From positions 86,154,378-86,218,377 of the forward strand of contig NC_090728.1 of the NCBI RefSeq assembly GCF_036898095.1: a stretch of DNA of 64,000 bases. The letters run 5' to 3'. Below, piece after piece: positions 12,561 through 24,032 of this stretch. A program made the translations under genes and the position numbers. The stretch comes from Palaemon carinicauda. Lineage: Eukaryota; Arthropoda; Malacostraca; Decapoda; Palaemonidae. Positions within the stretch are counted from its first letter, which is position 1. Each line of letters starts with the position of its first letter. Under the pieces are notes generated by a model. That model ran no database searches. It saw nothing but the letters and a program-made list of their open reading frames with translations, and was not told the origin of the DNA.

Positions 12561-13500
12561 CTACTGATACACGCAGTGGTAAAAAAAAAAAATAAACTTT
12601 AGACATAGATCAAACTTCTCTCATTTTGTATTGATTGAATAAATTACAAAGAAAATGAATGATAGTATCAGTATTCCTTGCGTTCATGATAACCAACGTT
12701 TGTTGGGCGCTATGTTGATTGCCTTATGGCCATATATAATAGGGTGAGTAGAAGTGAATATGATACCATGTGTCCACTGCTGGAAAAAAAAATAATTGTT
12801 AAAGACCGATCGCCCTGGTTTGATGGGGAGACTACAGAAAAAGAAGGAAAAGACACGTAAAGAAAGAAAGTGGAATCTGTTAAAAATTGAAAGCACATGA
12901 GTAGAATACAAAATTACAATGTGCCAATATAATTACCTTATAAGAAGGAAAAAAGAGAACACTGTAAGAGAAAGACCCGCGAAGCAACAACACATAAATA
13001 AATTACATTGCCTACTAAATTTGTATAATGGGAAATGTAAATGAAAAAAAGCATAGCAAAGGGGTATTGTAACTAGGAACTAACAAATAATTTTCTAGTA
13101 TTCTCTAAAAAACAAATAGAAAATACTGTATAATTAGGTCTTTTACATATTCAACATCAGCTTAGAGCTAAATTAGATACACATAAAATTAACGAGGTTC
13201 CATAACATAGCACACGACATTACTCCATGATTATCAAAAGAGCAAAGAAAACTAAATTGTGCAATCGATTTAATACCAATATCTGAATAACTGGAAAAAT
13301 AAACTTTTCTAGTCTAGCAGATATAATTACGAGAATGGCAATTAAAAGCATCGGCGAGTGTAAGTTTCCGAAATATGAGAAAATGACTATAGTCACACCG
13401 GTTCTGAAAAGTGCACTTGATTATCAGGAATTATGATTGTATAGACCTATTTCGATTCTATCTTTTATTACAAACGTGCTAGAATACGCAATTTTAATTA

Positions 13501-13512
13501 TCATTATTTTTA

Positions 13513-13548
<36 letters not shown>

Positions 13549-14685
13549 GCTAAGCTACAACCCTAGTTGGAAAAGCAAGATGCCATAAGCCCAAGGGCTC
13601 CAAAAGGGAAAAATAGCCCGGCGAGGAAAGGAAATAAGGATATAGATAAACGATCTGAGAAATAATGAACAATTAAGATATTTAAAAAACAGTAACAACA
13701 TCAAAACAGATATTTCATAAATAGACTATAAAAACTTATGTTAGCCCGGTCAACATTAAAACATTTTGCTGCATGTTTGAACTTTAGAAGTTCTACCGAT
13801 CAACTACCCGATTAGGACGATCATTCCACAACTCTGTCACGGCTGGAATAAAACTTCTAGAGTACTGTGTAGTATTGAGCCTCATGATGGAGAAGGCCTG
13901 ACTATTAGAATTAACTGCATGCCTAGTATTACAAACAGGATGGAACTTTTCAGGAAGATCTGAATGTAAAGGATGGTCAGAATTATGAAAAATCTTAAGC
14001 AACATGCATAACGAACTAATTGAACGATGGGTCAGAGATTAATATCTAGTTCAAGGATAAGAAATTTGATAGGCAGTGAGTTCATGTCCAACAAATCAAG
14101 ATGAGAATCCGCAGTTGAAGACCAGACAGGAAAACAATACCCGAAACTAGGTAGATGAAAACATTAAAACACTTCTTCAGAATAGATTGATCACGAAAAT
14201 CTTAAGACTTTCTCAATAAGCCAATTTTTTTTGGTGTAATTGAAGAAGACACATACCTAATGTGTTTCTCAAAACTAAATTTGCTGTCGAGAATCGCACC
14301 TAAAATTTTAAGTCATATAGAGTTAAAGAAACATTATCACTGCTGAGATCCGGATGTTGAGGAGTCACTGTCTATGACCTACTTACAATCATACTTTGAG
14401 TTTTGTTAGGATTCAACTTCATGCCCCGTAATTTGCACCATGCACTAATTTTAGCTAGATCTCTGTTAAGGGATTCAGCAACCCCAGAGATGGAATTGAT
14501 GTAATGAGTGTAGCATCATCTGCATATGCAACAAGCTTGTTTTCTAGGTCATATGCCATGTGTATATAGTATGAAAGTAATGGACCAAGAACACTACACT
14601 GAAGAACACGAGATATCACATTCCTATATTCACTATGGTGCCCATCAACAACAACTCTTCACGATCTATTGCTTAAAAATTCAAC
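13501..14685 (-). mobile_element. LINE-A fragment, antisense, 5'-truncated
   Basis: Minus-strand copy of the element at 51743-55632. The 3' tail is the (ATT)n tract at about 13500-13548, followed on the minus strand by the family 3' end (TTATGGCATCTTGCTTTTCC) and the C-terminal ORF end at 13793-14005 (KIFHNSDHPLHSDLP, TQYSRSFIPAVTELWND). Homology ends near 14685 at a point matching position about 54420 of the full copy, so this is a typical 5'-truncated insertion of about 1.2 kb. It lies in the RT region of LINE-B copy 2. Several stops and frameshifts. Confidence 0.88.
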
Positions 14686-15586
14686 TAATTAGTCGCTTAG
14701 ACGAAATAGAAGCTTTGCCAGACAACCAGTCTTCTTACAGAAAATTATATTCTAAGGAGACAGCTATCTGTTCTTTATTAAATGTTATACCGGAAATGAT
14801 GCATGAAAACAAGTTTGGTATTTAAATATTACTTGATCTTAGTGTTACAACTAAATGATATACGGTCCATCAGTATTGAGGATCAAGCTTTTTAATACCT
14901 GAAAGACTACTTGGTTGACAGAAATTATTGTATGCAAATTGGAAACTCTTTAAGCTGAGGAGTACCTCAAGGAAGTGTACTCGGCCCAGTCTTATTCTGT
15001 ATCTATACTATTGTTCTGCCAAAATACTACAAAGGCATGGAGTGAAGTTCAAATTATTTGCAGATGATACATAATTTTACTTCACTGTAAATGAAGTAGA
15101 CGACACTACTGAAATTCTAAGCTGAATTCTTGCCAGCGTTAGGGAATGGATGGCAATCAAATAACTAAATTAAATGAAAATAAAACTGAATTTATGGTGG
15201 TTGCTTGGAAATAAAAAATAGCGTAAGAAACTCGGGTGATATTCAAATAAACATAAATAACAACTTTGCCCCAATATCTAGTAAAGTTCATGATCTAGGC
15301 ATATATCTTGACTGAAACTTGTCTTTCAATGCCCAAATAAATAATGTAGTAAAAACTGCTGGCTATCATCTTAGAAACATTGCTTTGATAAAAAGTACTT
15401 GGATGAACATTCCGTTAAGAAACTTGTGATAAACTGTGTTATTGTCGGGACTGACTGCTGTAACTCCATCTACTATCATTTACCAAAAGTACAACTTAAG
15501 AAATTACAAAACATAATAAACAGAGGAGCAAGACTGAAAAAAAGATGTCCCACCCCGAGAACGGATCACTCCTACATAAACAATTC

Positions 15587-16007
15587 TTCTTCACCCGAGG
15601 GGTAAACTACTTCACTGTAATTGTTCAGTGGTTACTTCCTCTTGGTATGGGTAGAAGAGACTCTTTAGCTATGGTAAGCAGCTCTTCTAGGAGAAGGATA
15701 CTCCAAAATCAAACCATCGTTCTCTAGTCTTGGGTAGTGCCATAGCCTCTATACCAATGTCTTTCACTGTCTTGGGTTAGAGTTCTCTTGCTTGAGGGTA
15801 CACTCGGGCACACTATTCTATTTATTTTCTTTTCCTCTTGCTTTGTTAAAGTTTTTCTACTTTTTATAGGAAATATTTATTTCAATATTGTCACTGTTTT
15901 TGGAATATTCTTTTTCCTTGTTCCCTTTCCTCACTGGGCTATTTTCCCTGTTGGAGCCCATGGGCTTATAGCATCCTGTTTTCCCAGCTAGGGTTGTAGC
16001 TTAGCAA

Positions 16008-16041
<34 letters not shown>
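15587..16041 (+). mobile_element. Short LINE-A-derived non-autonomous element
   Basis: About 455 bp. The left part (15587 to about 15850) matches the LINE-A 5' untranslated region at 51955-52220 (shared GTAGAAGAGACTCTTTAGCT). The right part (about 15910-16041) matches the LINE-A 3' end at 55500-55630 (CCTCACTGGGCTATTTT, then GGGCTTATAGCATC) and ends in (TAA)n. The whole coding region is absent. It interrupts LINE-B copy 2 between codons that are contiguous elsewhere, with AATT at both junctions. The simplest reading is an internally deleted, SINE-like derivative that keeps the promoter-side and 3' recognition ends of LINE-A. Confidence 0.85.
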
Positions 16042-16042
<1 letters not shown>

Positions 16043-16400
16043 TGATTTACACTGGCTGCCTATGAAAGCAAAAACTTAGTTTAAAAAATGTACAATAACC
16101 CATCAAGTTATCAAAACCGGCTGTCCAAAATATCTAAGAGAATTACTACATATTAAGCAGCCAATAAATCGTGTTGACACGAGAATAGTTACAGATGGTT
16201 TCAAAGTATTGGAACCTAGATATATGTCTACTATAGGCTCTAGAGCCTTTAAATATGTGGCCTCGAGACTATACAGTAAGCTCCCACTAGACATCCGAAA
16301 GACTGCTCAATATATTAAGGTTTTCAAGAGGAAACAAGATTTTCTTGTTCTCAAAGTGCTTTGATAGTATGGATTTGACAATAAACGAAAAATACGCTGT

Positions 16401-16880
16401 GTGAAATGTTGATTGCTTTAGAATGAACATGATAAAATGACTGTGAAGCTCAAAGTAAAAGTAAGTACGTCTTTTCGCTTTGCATCTCCACACTTCTTTT
16501 CTTTTCAGTTCTTCTAGCTCTAAAACAGTTCATTTTGACCATTTCCGTCCTTTGAATTTTCATCCGCAGACCATTCATATACTCTAACTATGGCTTACAA
16601 ATGCCAAAATTTCTTTGCCAGATCTTTTATTTGACTCCAGCAATTTTATATTAGTCCTTCATTCTAAGGCTCACTTGAACTTAAAGTTAAAGAGCCTATT
16701 TTTTTTTCAGGAGTTTGCGGTTCTTAGTCCTGATTTGTCTTTCTGTTTCTTTTATGTGCTGTGACTTGAGCAATGGATCGTCAGAACACCCAGAGCTCTA
16801 CCGACCTATCTCATGAGGATATGTTGGTTTGGGAGAATGTCTCCAGTATTGACTATTGTACTGAGCTCTCTTATGATTAG
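16401..16880. other. No recognised feature
   Basis: T-rich sequence after the end of LINE-B copy 2, with no recognised domain. The start of the retroelement segment annotated next is not defined, so part of this stretch may belong to its 5' region. Confidence 0.4.
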
Positions 16881-18328
16881 ATGTTGGTTCATAGAGAAGT
16901 CTCTGCTGTGGAGGAAGTTAACTTGTCTCAGACATTTTTTGTTAAACAGTTTAGTACTGATTTATCTGACTCCAGTCGTGTGGCAGAAATGACTGGTGGT
17001 CTATTTGATGATTCTTGTGATCCTCTGTCACATCTCGAGTTGATTAAAGATCAGAAGTCTGACTGCACATTAAGCCCATTGAAGGAACAAGCTTTGACTG
17101 AAGAAGAGATCTCTATAGTGCTGTATGGCTACTTCTTCAAGTTGCGTTTACTCTTGCGTAAATGGTAACCTCTTGATAAGTCTCCAGAAGATGTATGGTA
17201 TACTTTGTTTCAAATTATTATCTCTGAGAGGTACAGGTTTGATGTTCTCAGTCCTGTTCATGAATAACCTATGGCTGGTCATTTTAGTGTAAACAAAACT
17301 CTAATTCGTGACCTGGTGTTAGGAAGGATGTGGCTAGATTTTGCCATGCTTGTCAAACATGTCAAGTTGTTGGGAAGCCAAATCAGTCCCTCCCAAAAGC
17401 TCCGCTGAAACCCATTCTTACATTTGAAGAGCCCTTTAGTCAGTTTATTGTTGATTATGTTGGACTTTTCCCGAAGACAAAATCAGGGAATCAATATCTT
17501 TGGATAATCATGTGTGTGGCCACAAGATTTCCAGAGGCTGTTACACTTCGCAGGATAATGGCACTGATCATCAAGAATGCCCTTATCAAGGTTTTCACCC
17601 TCGTTGGATTGCCTAAGTCTATCCAGAATGATCAAGGAAGTAACTTCCTGTCTAGAATATTCTAACAAGTTATGCACCAGTCATAGATTCAGCAGTTCTG
17701 CTCCAGTACATATGATCCTAAGTCCCAAGGATCTCTGAAAAAGTTTTATCAAATTTTCAAGACCATATTGAAGACCTATTGCATGGCCAATAAAGCAGAC
17801 TAGGATGATGGAGTGCCTCTTGTGCTGTTTGCCTATCCCGAGACTGTGCAAGAATCCCTGTGTTTTAGTCTGTTCGAGCTAGTATTTGGCCATGATGTTA
17901 GGGGTCCACTGAAGATGCTAAAGAAGTGGATGAATGATATCACAATGTACAATCTTCTAAATTATGTAACTGAATTTAAAGCAAGATTAAAGACAATCTG
18001 TCATCCTGCCAGTGAACACCTTAAGATGGTCCAGGAAAATATGAAGACTTGGTACGACAGTTCATCAAGAGCTAGAAAATTCCAGTCAGGTGATAAAGTT
18101 CTACTGTTATTTCCTGTTCCTGGAAATGTTTTGAGTGCCAAGTTCAATGGACCATATATGATTGAGAGGAAAATAAGTGACACCGACTATGTTGGCAGTA
18201 CACCTGATAGAAAAACGAAGAGATATATGTGTAACAACAAGATGCTAAAAGCTTACAATGTGTTATGGTTATCCATATCAAAATGTAGATTATGTAAAAT
18301 ATACTTTAATGTTTTATTCCCTTATTAA
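16881..18328 (+). pseudogene. Ty3/gypsy integrase fragment
   Basis: Parts in order: a pre-integrase linker (SDCTLSPLKEQALTEEEIS, to 17168); the zinc-binding region GHFSVNKT near 17280 and CHACQTC at about 17343-17363; the catalytic core with FIVDYVGLFPKTKSGNQYL (first Asp) and IQNDQGSNF (second Asp). The expected third residue Glu sits in a stretch reading GSLKKFYQ, where the family has a Glu before the aromatic, so the third catalytic residue looks lost. The C-terminal part runs 17813-18328 (VQESLCFSLFELVFGHDVRGPLK; GDKVLLLFPVPG; ISDTDYVGSTPDRK). Stops at 17166 and 17663 and a gap split it. No RT lies directly upstream, compatible with Gmr1-like order but not proof. Confidence 0.85.
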
Positions 18329-18410
18329 TCATTTCAGAGTAAACATAGCAAAATGGTAAAAGCAAAAGAAAATAATAGCCAGCAAACATGATAGTAACTA
18401 AATATAAGGC
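18265..18410 (+). repeat. Dispersed repeat shared with 32035-32180
   Basis: About 145 bp with clear similarity to 32035-32180: both contain TTCCCTTA followed by an AT-rich spacer, then AATAATAGCCAGCAAACA. It follows the gypsy integrase fragment and overlaps its last codons, so it may be part of an LTR or 3' non-coding region of that element. Function unknown. Confidence 0.6.
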
Positions 18411-19861
18411 AAACATTACTTAGAATATCTTACAAGATACACGAAATACTCATTATTCACCTATTGATAACAGTTTACTCAATATTTGTAAAAATAATAA
18501 TACAGGGCCAAGATTTATGTCTCTATAATGTGAGACCTGGATGATGACAAGAAACGACAAATTCCCGAAGGTCAGCAGAAAAACTCCGGAACTCGGTTTC
18601 AAATGTAAAAGATGATAGTCAGGAACACAGCGTCTGATGATATGCAATTTTCAAAGGTATCCAGTTTTTCTTCTAAAATTTAGCAGCATCACAACAGATG
18701 TCACAAATTATGTCTACAAAAGCAGTCTTAACCTAGCAATGGCAGAATTGCGTCTCTCCTCTACTTTTCTATATAAATCGGGAAAATTCCTGAAGGATTA
18801 ACACGCAATAAGCAAGACTGGGGAAATGGAGATATTTCCAGAAGCTCTTGTGCTAGAATACGAGTATAACAATATCTTTGAGCTACAAATCTTTACAATA
18901 TTTCAATCTCAACATTTTCATTCAACATTTCAAAAACAAGGCTTTCTCACATGTCCTATAACATAATATATATAAATTTAATCTACAAGGCAGAAGGAAG
19001 AACACCTGCAGTTACTAATGTGGTAAAGGAAAATAAGGAGAATGAAGATTGTGATTTTGATATCAAGTCTTCAGGTTAATCATTCAAATTATGCAACTCT
19101 GAAATTCTGGTTCATCTACATGTAAAGTTGTCTCATTTGTCTCTCCAGCAGTAAGCTGATGTGAAAGAATTGCTTGATATGTATTTATGTGTTTCCTGGT
19201 GTGCCTTGAAGGATAAATGTGTTTTTTCTTTACATTGATGTTGGCAATCATGTTGCCATTAGCCCACGAATGGCAGCGTGCACGCTGCCAGAATGTGTTG
19301 CCTATTTCACGATTTTTTTTCTTTTTCTATTTCTGGTCATTATTTTCGTAAAAATAAAAATGTTTTATATACCACTGGAATCCCCAGAAAATTGGGATTA
19401 TTACTGCAATAAAAATATATTAATTTTGTAAAAGACAACATACATATATTGTGAAATGTAAGGTATTTTTTTTTCAAATTTCTTTCAAGAAAATGCTTAT
19501 ACAGGTCCTTCTTTTTTATCTTTTCATGAATGAAAAAGAGCTAAATTTATATTTGGAATTGGAAAAAAATCGTCCTCTCACCATTAGTTATCAAGCGCTT
19601 TCAGAATTTTTATTACCAAGTACCCCAATGAAAGAGGCTGTATACAACTTTTACTAACCTTATTTACATATATCCCCTACGAATATGTTTTCCTCCTTTA
19701 CATGAATAAGTCCAATCAACAAAATCAATCCAAAACATTTTTTGTTTTGTCCCTAGTCACAGGGTTCCATTGACGAAATTGGCTTTGATTATGACAAGCA
19801 ATCCAATCAGCTTTGGTTGATAGTGTGTTATTTGCATATTTGTTTGTTTCTTTTAAAATAT
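18411..19861. other. AT-rich DNA without recognised genes
   Basis: A few short frames (for example 19451-19657) have no recognisable motif and an amino-acid content typical of random AT-rich sequence. No promoter, splice or repeat structure stands out. The right edge is the LTR boundary of the next gypsy element. Confidence 0.5.
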
Positions 19862-20134
19862 TGTGACGGGCTGAGAGAAGGTTGTGACTCATAGGCAGAA
19901 TGAAAGCAACTGAGTAACTTTATTACAGAACACTCGCTTTTATATACATACTCAAAGGCAAAAGGAAATTTCCTGTTCAACCGACACCGCTGTGGTTAAC
20001 AGTTAACGGTGAGAAAAACAGACATGTTATTTCAGGTCCTTGTCAGTGCAAGGGGAGAGCGAAGATACAAGCATAATATATACAAAAATAAAATGTCGTT
20101 GCTATGTACAATCGAGTGACACACGGTTGGTACA
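19862..20134 (-). repeat. 3' LTR of Mag-like gypsy
   Basis: On the minus strand it runs from TGTACCAACCGTG to a terminal CACA. A purine-rich tract (plus strand CTCCCCCCCTAAAAATG, 20138-20154) lies just upstream on the minus strand, as expected for the plus-strand primer. 273 bp. Confidence 0.9.
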
Positions 20135-20145
20135 TGGCTCCCCCC

Positions 20146-21177
20146 CTAAAAATGACATACTGTACATGTTAAATAGGGTGCCCTTCTAGAGAGGCAAACT
20201 GTAGGCGGGTCATCTGGCAGGAGATAAGCAGGTTTTAGACAATCAATGGAGACCCAGTCTTCTTTGCCACGAATGTTTAGTAGGAATGCTTTCGGACTGC
20301 GTCGGATCACCAGGAAAGGGCCCGTTGGCGGTGGCTTGCTAGTGTCATTGTGTAGGAAGACGTGCGTTGCAGAGTGCAAGTCTGTTGGTATGTGATGCTT
20401 CGCTTGGGGCTTGTAAGTCTGGCGGCATAGAGTAAATTTTCCCACGACGTGACGTATGCGCTGGAGATCGTCGAAGGAGGTTGCAAAAGGAAAAAATTCG
20501 GCAGGGACAACCAACGGGTCGCCATGCACCATTTCAGCTGCCGCAATGTCGAGGGCGTCTTTAGGAGTGGTCCTTAGTCCCAGGAGGACCCAGGGAAGCT
20601 GAGTAAACCAGTTGAAATCTTTGCAGCGGGACATCAAAGCTGCTTTGAGGGTGCGATGAAAACGTTCAACCATTCCCTTGGCAGCGGCGTTGTAGGCAGT
20701 TGTCTGATGTAGGGTGATGCCCAGGAGATTCGCTAATGATGTCCACAATTGAGAGGTGGAAGTGATACCCCTGTCAGAAGTAATATGCTCAGGGATACCA
20801 AATCTTGCAATCCATCCTGAGAGTAAGGCAGATGTATATGAGGCGGACGTTACGGTTTCCATGGGAATGGCTTCAGGCCAACAAGTGGAGCGGTCGATGA
20901 CGGTAAATAGGTAACGACGTCCTTGTGATGTGGATAGGGGGCCTACAACATTGCCGTGAATGTGTGCGAAACGACGCTGAGGTTGAGGAGAGGTGCCCAC
21001 TCCTGAATCCGTGTGCCGATGTACTTTGGAAGTTTGGCAAGAAGTACAGGCGCGGACCCAATCCTTAGCATACTTAGAAATGCCGTGCCAAGTGAATTTT
21101 GTCTTCAGCAGCTGTGAAGTAGAAAGGTACAAGAGATGTGAAAGGCTAGGAATGAAATCAAACACCTGCCGGTGCAT
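20146..21177 (-). pseudogene. Integrase of Mag-like gypsy
   Basis: 343 codons open. Residues 44-47 (CTSC) are the end of the zinc-binding domain, whose His pair lies upstream and out of frame. The catalytic core has Asp135 (HITSDRGIT) and Glu171 (KGMVERFHRTL), the normal D-35-E spacing, but the first catalytic position is Asn76 (HIHGNVVGPL) where the family has Asp. The C-terminal part carries VGKFTLCRQTYKP and ends with WVSIDCLKPAYL. The enzyme would insert the cDNA into chromosomal DNA. The Asp-to-Asn change alone should abolish catalysis, even though the frame is long and uninterrupted. Confidence 0.9.
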
Positions 21178-21456
21178 GGGAGCAGAAATCCAAGGTCATG
21201 GTCTACCAGTACTGACGTCACAGAGGAGGGTGGTGTTGGAGTCTTCGAGAGGGAAGTCTTCCCAATGGAGGGACGTGCAGGATGTCCTACATGCTTGATA
21301 CTCTGGATCCTGTCATTGGGCTTCAGCCAAGGCATTGTAATCCAATCCCAGTTGAATGGCAGCCAATGTGTTTCTTGATAGGGCATCGGCAACAGGATTC
21401 ATTTTGCCAGGGACGTATTGAAGGGTGCAATTGTATTCAGCCACGGAGGAGAGATG

Positions 21457-21826
21457 TCAGTGTTGACGTGTGGACCAGGCGTCAGACTGTCGAGTGAAGG
21501 CCTGCACCAGATGCATGTGGTCTGTGCGAATGACGAAGGGCGTACCTTCTAAGAAATGGTGAAAGTGACGGACAGCCAAGTGCACCGCCAGCAATTCGCG
21601 ATCGAAGGTAGAATAACCTGATTCTGCCTTGGACAGTTTTATGCTGAAGAAGGCCAATGGGCGGGACGAGCCTTTGACCACCTGCTCGAGTACTGTACCA
21701 ATAGCGACGTCGCTGGCATCGGTTGAGAGAACGAGAGGGGCATGTGGGAGAGGAAAAGTGGGAGCTGCAGCAGTTGATAGGGCCTTCTTTGCATTGCAGA
21801 AGGCCGCTTCTTGAAGGGGACCTCAC
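21457..21826 (-). pseudogene. RNase H domain of Mag-like gypsy
   Basis: Motifs SRPLAFFSIKLSKAESGYST and FDRELLAVHLAVRHFHHFLE, then TPFVIRTDHMHLVQAF, are the typical gypsy RNase H strand and helix signature. This domain removes the RNA strand during reverse transcription. The N-terminal part is reached only through a frameshift near 21680-21820. The linker to integrase (21180-21457) is also frameshifted. Confidence 0.85.
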
Positions 21827-22600
21827 TTCAGGTCCTTTGGCTTGCCCTTGAGGGAGGCGTAGAGGGGAGCAAGAGTGGCGGCAATGGCTGGCAGAAAACG
21901 GTGATAATAGTTGATCAAGCCCAAGAATTCTTGCAGAGCTTTGACAATCGAGGGCGCAGGGAAGGCCTGAACAGCTGCTACCTTCTTAGGGAGGGGATGG
22001 ACTCCTTCAGGAGTTGTGCGGTGCCCTAATAATGACACTTCGTTGGCACCAAAGGTACACTTGTCGTACCGGACTACAAGGCCGTTTTGTTGCAGGCGGT
22101 TGAGCACGACGCGCAGGTGACGGAGGTGTTCTTCTTTTGAGGAGGAGAACACAAGTGTGTCATCCCCATAACTTACACAGAAGGGGAGGTCCCCTAAGAC
22201 CATGCATGAGACGTTGAAACGTGGCCCCAGCATTACGAAGGCCAAAATAGGAGTAATTGAAGGTGTATGTACCAAACGGAGTGGTGATGGCGGTGTTGGG
22301 GATGTCTTCTGTGTTCATAGGCACCTAATAATACCCCTTCAGGAGGGCGAGCATGGGGAAAACCTTCGCTTTGTGCAGGTAGGTGGTCACGTCGGCGATG
22401 TTTGGGAGGGGGTAGTGATCCTGTTCTGTTTGCATGTTCAGGCGCCTGTAATTCCCGCACAGACGGAGGGAGCTGTCTTTCTTCAGAACGATCTGTAAGG
22501 TTGACGACCATGGGGTGGAGGCCTTTCGGCAAAGGCCCATTTCCTCCATCTCGGCGAACGTCTGTTTGGCGGCTGCCAATCATTCCGGCGCCAGACATCT
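21823..22600 (-). pseudogene. Reverse transcriptase of Mag-like gypsy
   Basis: Two blocks. 22579-22325 has AAAKQTFAEMEEMGLCRKAS, WSSTLQIVLKKDSSLRLCGN and YPLPNIADV, ending at LLKGYY, where a stop follows. 22275-21823 has the catalytic YGDD (22158-22169) in SYGDDTLVFSS, then LNRLQQNGLVVRYDKCTF and FLGLINYYHRFLP. Both Asp of the YxDD box are kept. A stop plus a frameshift separates the blocks, so no continuous enzyme can be made. Confidence 0.92.
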
Positions 22601-23305
22601 TGATTTTGCAAAGACTGGGGGTCCCACCGTCTTGATATGGTGATAAATACCAAGCTTGTCAGGAGCCGTGGGCGTTTGGCGAAGTTCTGGATGGAAAACT
22701 TCCGGGTACGATGTGAGGAGGTGGGCGTAGGCATCCGTGGGTGTGCGGATGTAGAGAATGAGGTTGGAGGGGGCGGGTTGAAGAGGTGTCGACAAGTACG
22801 AGTCTGCGTTGACCAATCGTCGGTGGGCGACATCAACCAGAAGGTGGAAATGAGAGAGGAAATCCGCACCGAGGATTGACAATGTGACGTCAGCAACAAG
22901 AAACTTCCAATTAAATTTACCGTTTCCAAACGATAGTGTGAGGTTCTCGTAACCGTAGGTGGGTATTGAAGATCCGTTGGCAGCTACCAGGCGGAAGTCA
23001 GCAGACGTAGACAGACTAAGTCGTGTCCTGAAGAGTTCCTTTGGCAAAAGAGAGCGACAAGCACCCGTGTCTACCAAAAGTCGCACACCCATTCCTGCAT
23101 CATGTAAAATCAAAAGATTAGAAACACGGGAGGCCACCGCCACGAGCGATGGCCTACTTATACGTTTTTTGGCCACTGACAATCCTTGGCACATTTCTTC
23201 GCAGCTGCCCTGAATCTGTAGTGGTAGTAGCAAAACTGCGGCAGATGGGAGGCAGTAAGTGGCTGTAGAAGTCGTTGGTTGGGGCGAGAGCGAGTGGTGG
23301 GTCAT
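22600..23305 (-). pseudogene. Aspartic protease and pre-RT of Mag-like gypsy
   Basis: An open frame of 241 codons. The active-site box LLVDTGACRSLLP (DTG) is near residues 74-86, the second half contains LSILGADFLSHFHLLVD, and the pre-RT linker AHLLTSYPEVFHPELRQ leads to IYHHIKTVGPPVFAK at the end. The protease would process the polyprotein. The catalytic Asp is kept. The downstream RT is reached only by a frameshift near 22600. Confidence 0.88.
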
Positions 23306-23964
23306 GGGTTGCTTTGTCGCCGCTTCGGCACGTCACGGGGTAGGTGTGTATGTCCTACGGCATTCATGTCAGGTTCGGTTGACGTTGAATAGGCGTCCTC
23401 TTTGTCAGGAGTGGAGGCGTTGATGGAGGTCTTGAAGGTCGTGAAGTGGCTGTCTATAAGGGCGTCGGCTTTGGTCATCAAGTCCTTTATGAGTAAACTA
23501 TCGACATCGGGTATGGCATCGCGTACAGGTTCGGGTAAACGGCGTATCAAAAGGGCGCGAAGTAGGTTCACCTCATGAGGAGAGCTGTCTGTGGCAGGTT
23601 GCAGGCGAGCGATACTGGTCATTTCCCTGAGGGCGAGCGAAGCCCTTTTGTCCCTCAATGGATGTTGAGAGAGCTGAAAAAGCTTTGCTATACGGGCGGC
23701 TGGCGACAACGAGTACTGCTGCAGAAGATATGTTTTAAGGGCGTCATACGCTTTGCGGTGTCTCCTTGTTCACAAAGCTAGTCGGATATTTCCGGGAAGG
23801 TGTCCTCGGGTATCACCGCGAGAACATAATCTGCTTTGGTGGTTGAGCGAGTCACGCCCTTGATGTGGAACTGGACTTCTGCGCGGTGAAACCAAGCAAA
23901 CGCCTCACTGCTGGCGAACGATGAAAGCTTCAATGGGCGGCGCCAAGTTCGTGGAGTACGCCAT
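23302..23964 (-). pseudogene. gag of Mag-like gypsy
   Basis: N-terminal part: SSFASSEAFAWFHRAEVQFH and TKADYVLAVIPEDTFPEISD (about 23930-23780), the usual capsid start of Mag-like elements. After a stop and frameshift, 23709-23302 continues with ARIAKLFQLSQHPLRDKRAS and LLRALLIRRLPEPVRDAI. The probable start ATG is at 23962-23964, about 50 bp after the primer site. No CCHC zinc knuckle is visible. It overlaps the protease frame by a few bases. Confidence 0.8.
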
Positions 23965-24013
23965 AGTACCAATGAGGGGGGGGGGGGCTGTGCGGAAGGC
24001 GGGAGGAGTGAGT

Positions 24014-24031
24014 CGGCTTCTGGGGTCACCA
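24014..24031 (-). other. Primer-binding site of Mag-like gypsy
   Basis: On the minus strand TGGTGACCCCAGAAGC follows the LTR end CACAT directly. It starts with TGG, the complement of a tRNA CCA end, at the position expected for first-strand priming. The tRNA species is not determined. Confidence 0.8.
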
Positions 24032-24032
24032 A

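Larger units (their letters stand above)
11600..16400 (+). mobile_element. LINE-B copy 2 (L2/CR1-like), broken by two insertions
   Basis: A decayed non-LTR retrotransposon read in three blocks: 11600-13500, 14686-15586 and 16042-16400. Parts in order: ORF1 tail with a CCHC knuckle (CYHCQRYGHFKKNC, about 11716-11757); apurinic-type endonuclease from about 11938 with LLSSETWLNN and GDFNLWMDD; RT motif YRPISILSFITNVLEYAIL before 13500; then QLISRLDEIEALPDNQSSYR after the first insertion; ADDT at about 15061; and the C-terminal region NCVIVGTDCCNSIYYHLPK near 15430, ending after 16042 with HWLPMKAKT and VDTRIVTDGFK. The three blocks join in sense to one element, which proves later insertion. Many stops make it inactive. 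Confidence 0.85.

Noticed and set aside
14526..14825. 99-codon open frame as a gene
   Set aside because: It crosses the border between an antisense LINE-A fragment and LINE-B, so it is a chance chimera.
19451..19657. 68-codon open frame as a small host gene
   Set aside because: No motif, no flanking splice or promoter signals that I can support, and composition typical of AT-rich non-coding DNA.
20993..23213. Plus-strand open frames across the Mag-like gypsy
   Set aside because: These are antisense shadows of GC-rich retroelement coding sequence; the minus strand carries all catalytic motifs.
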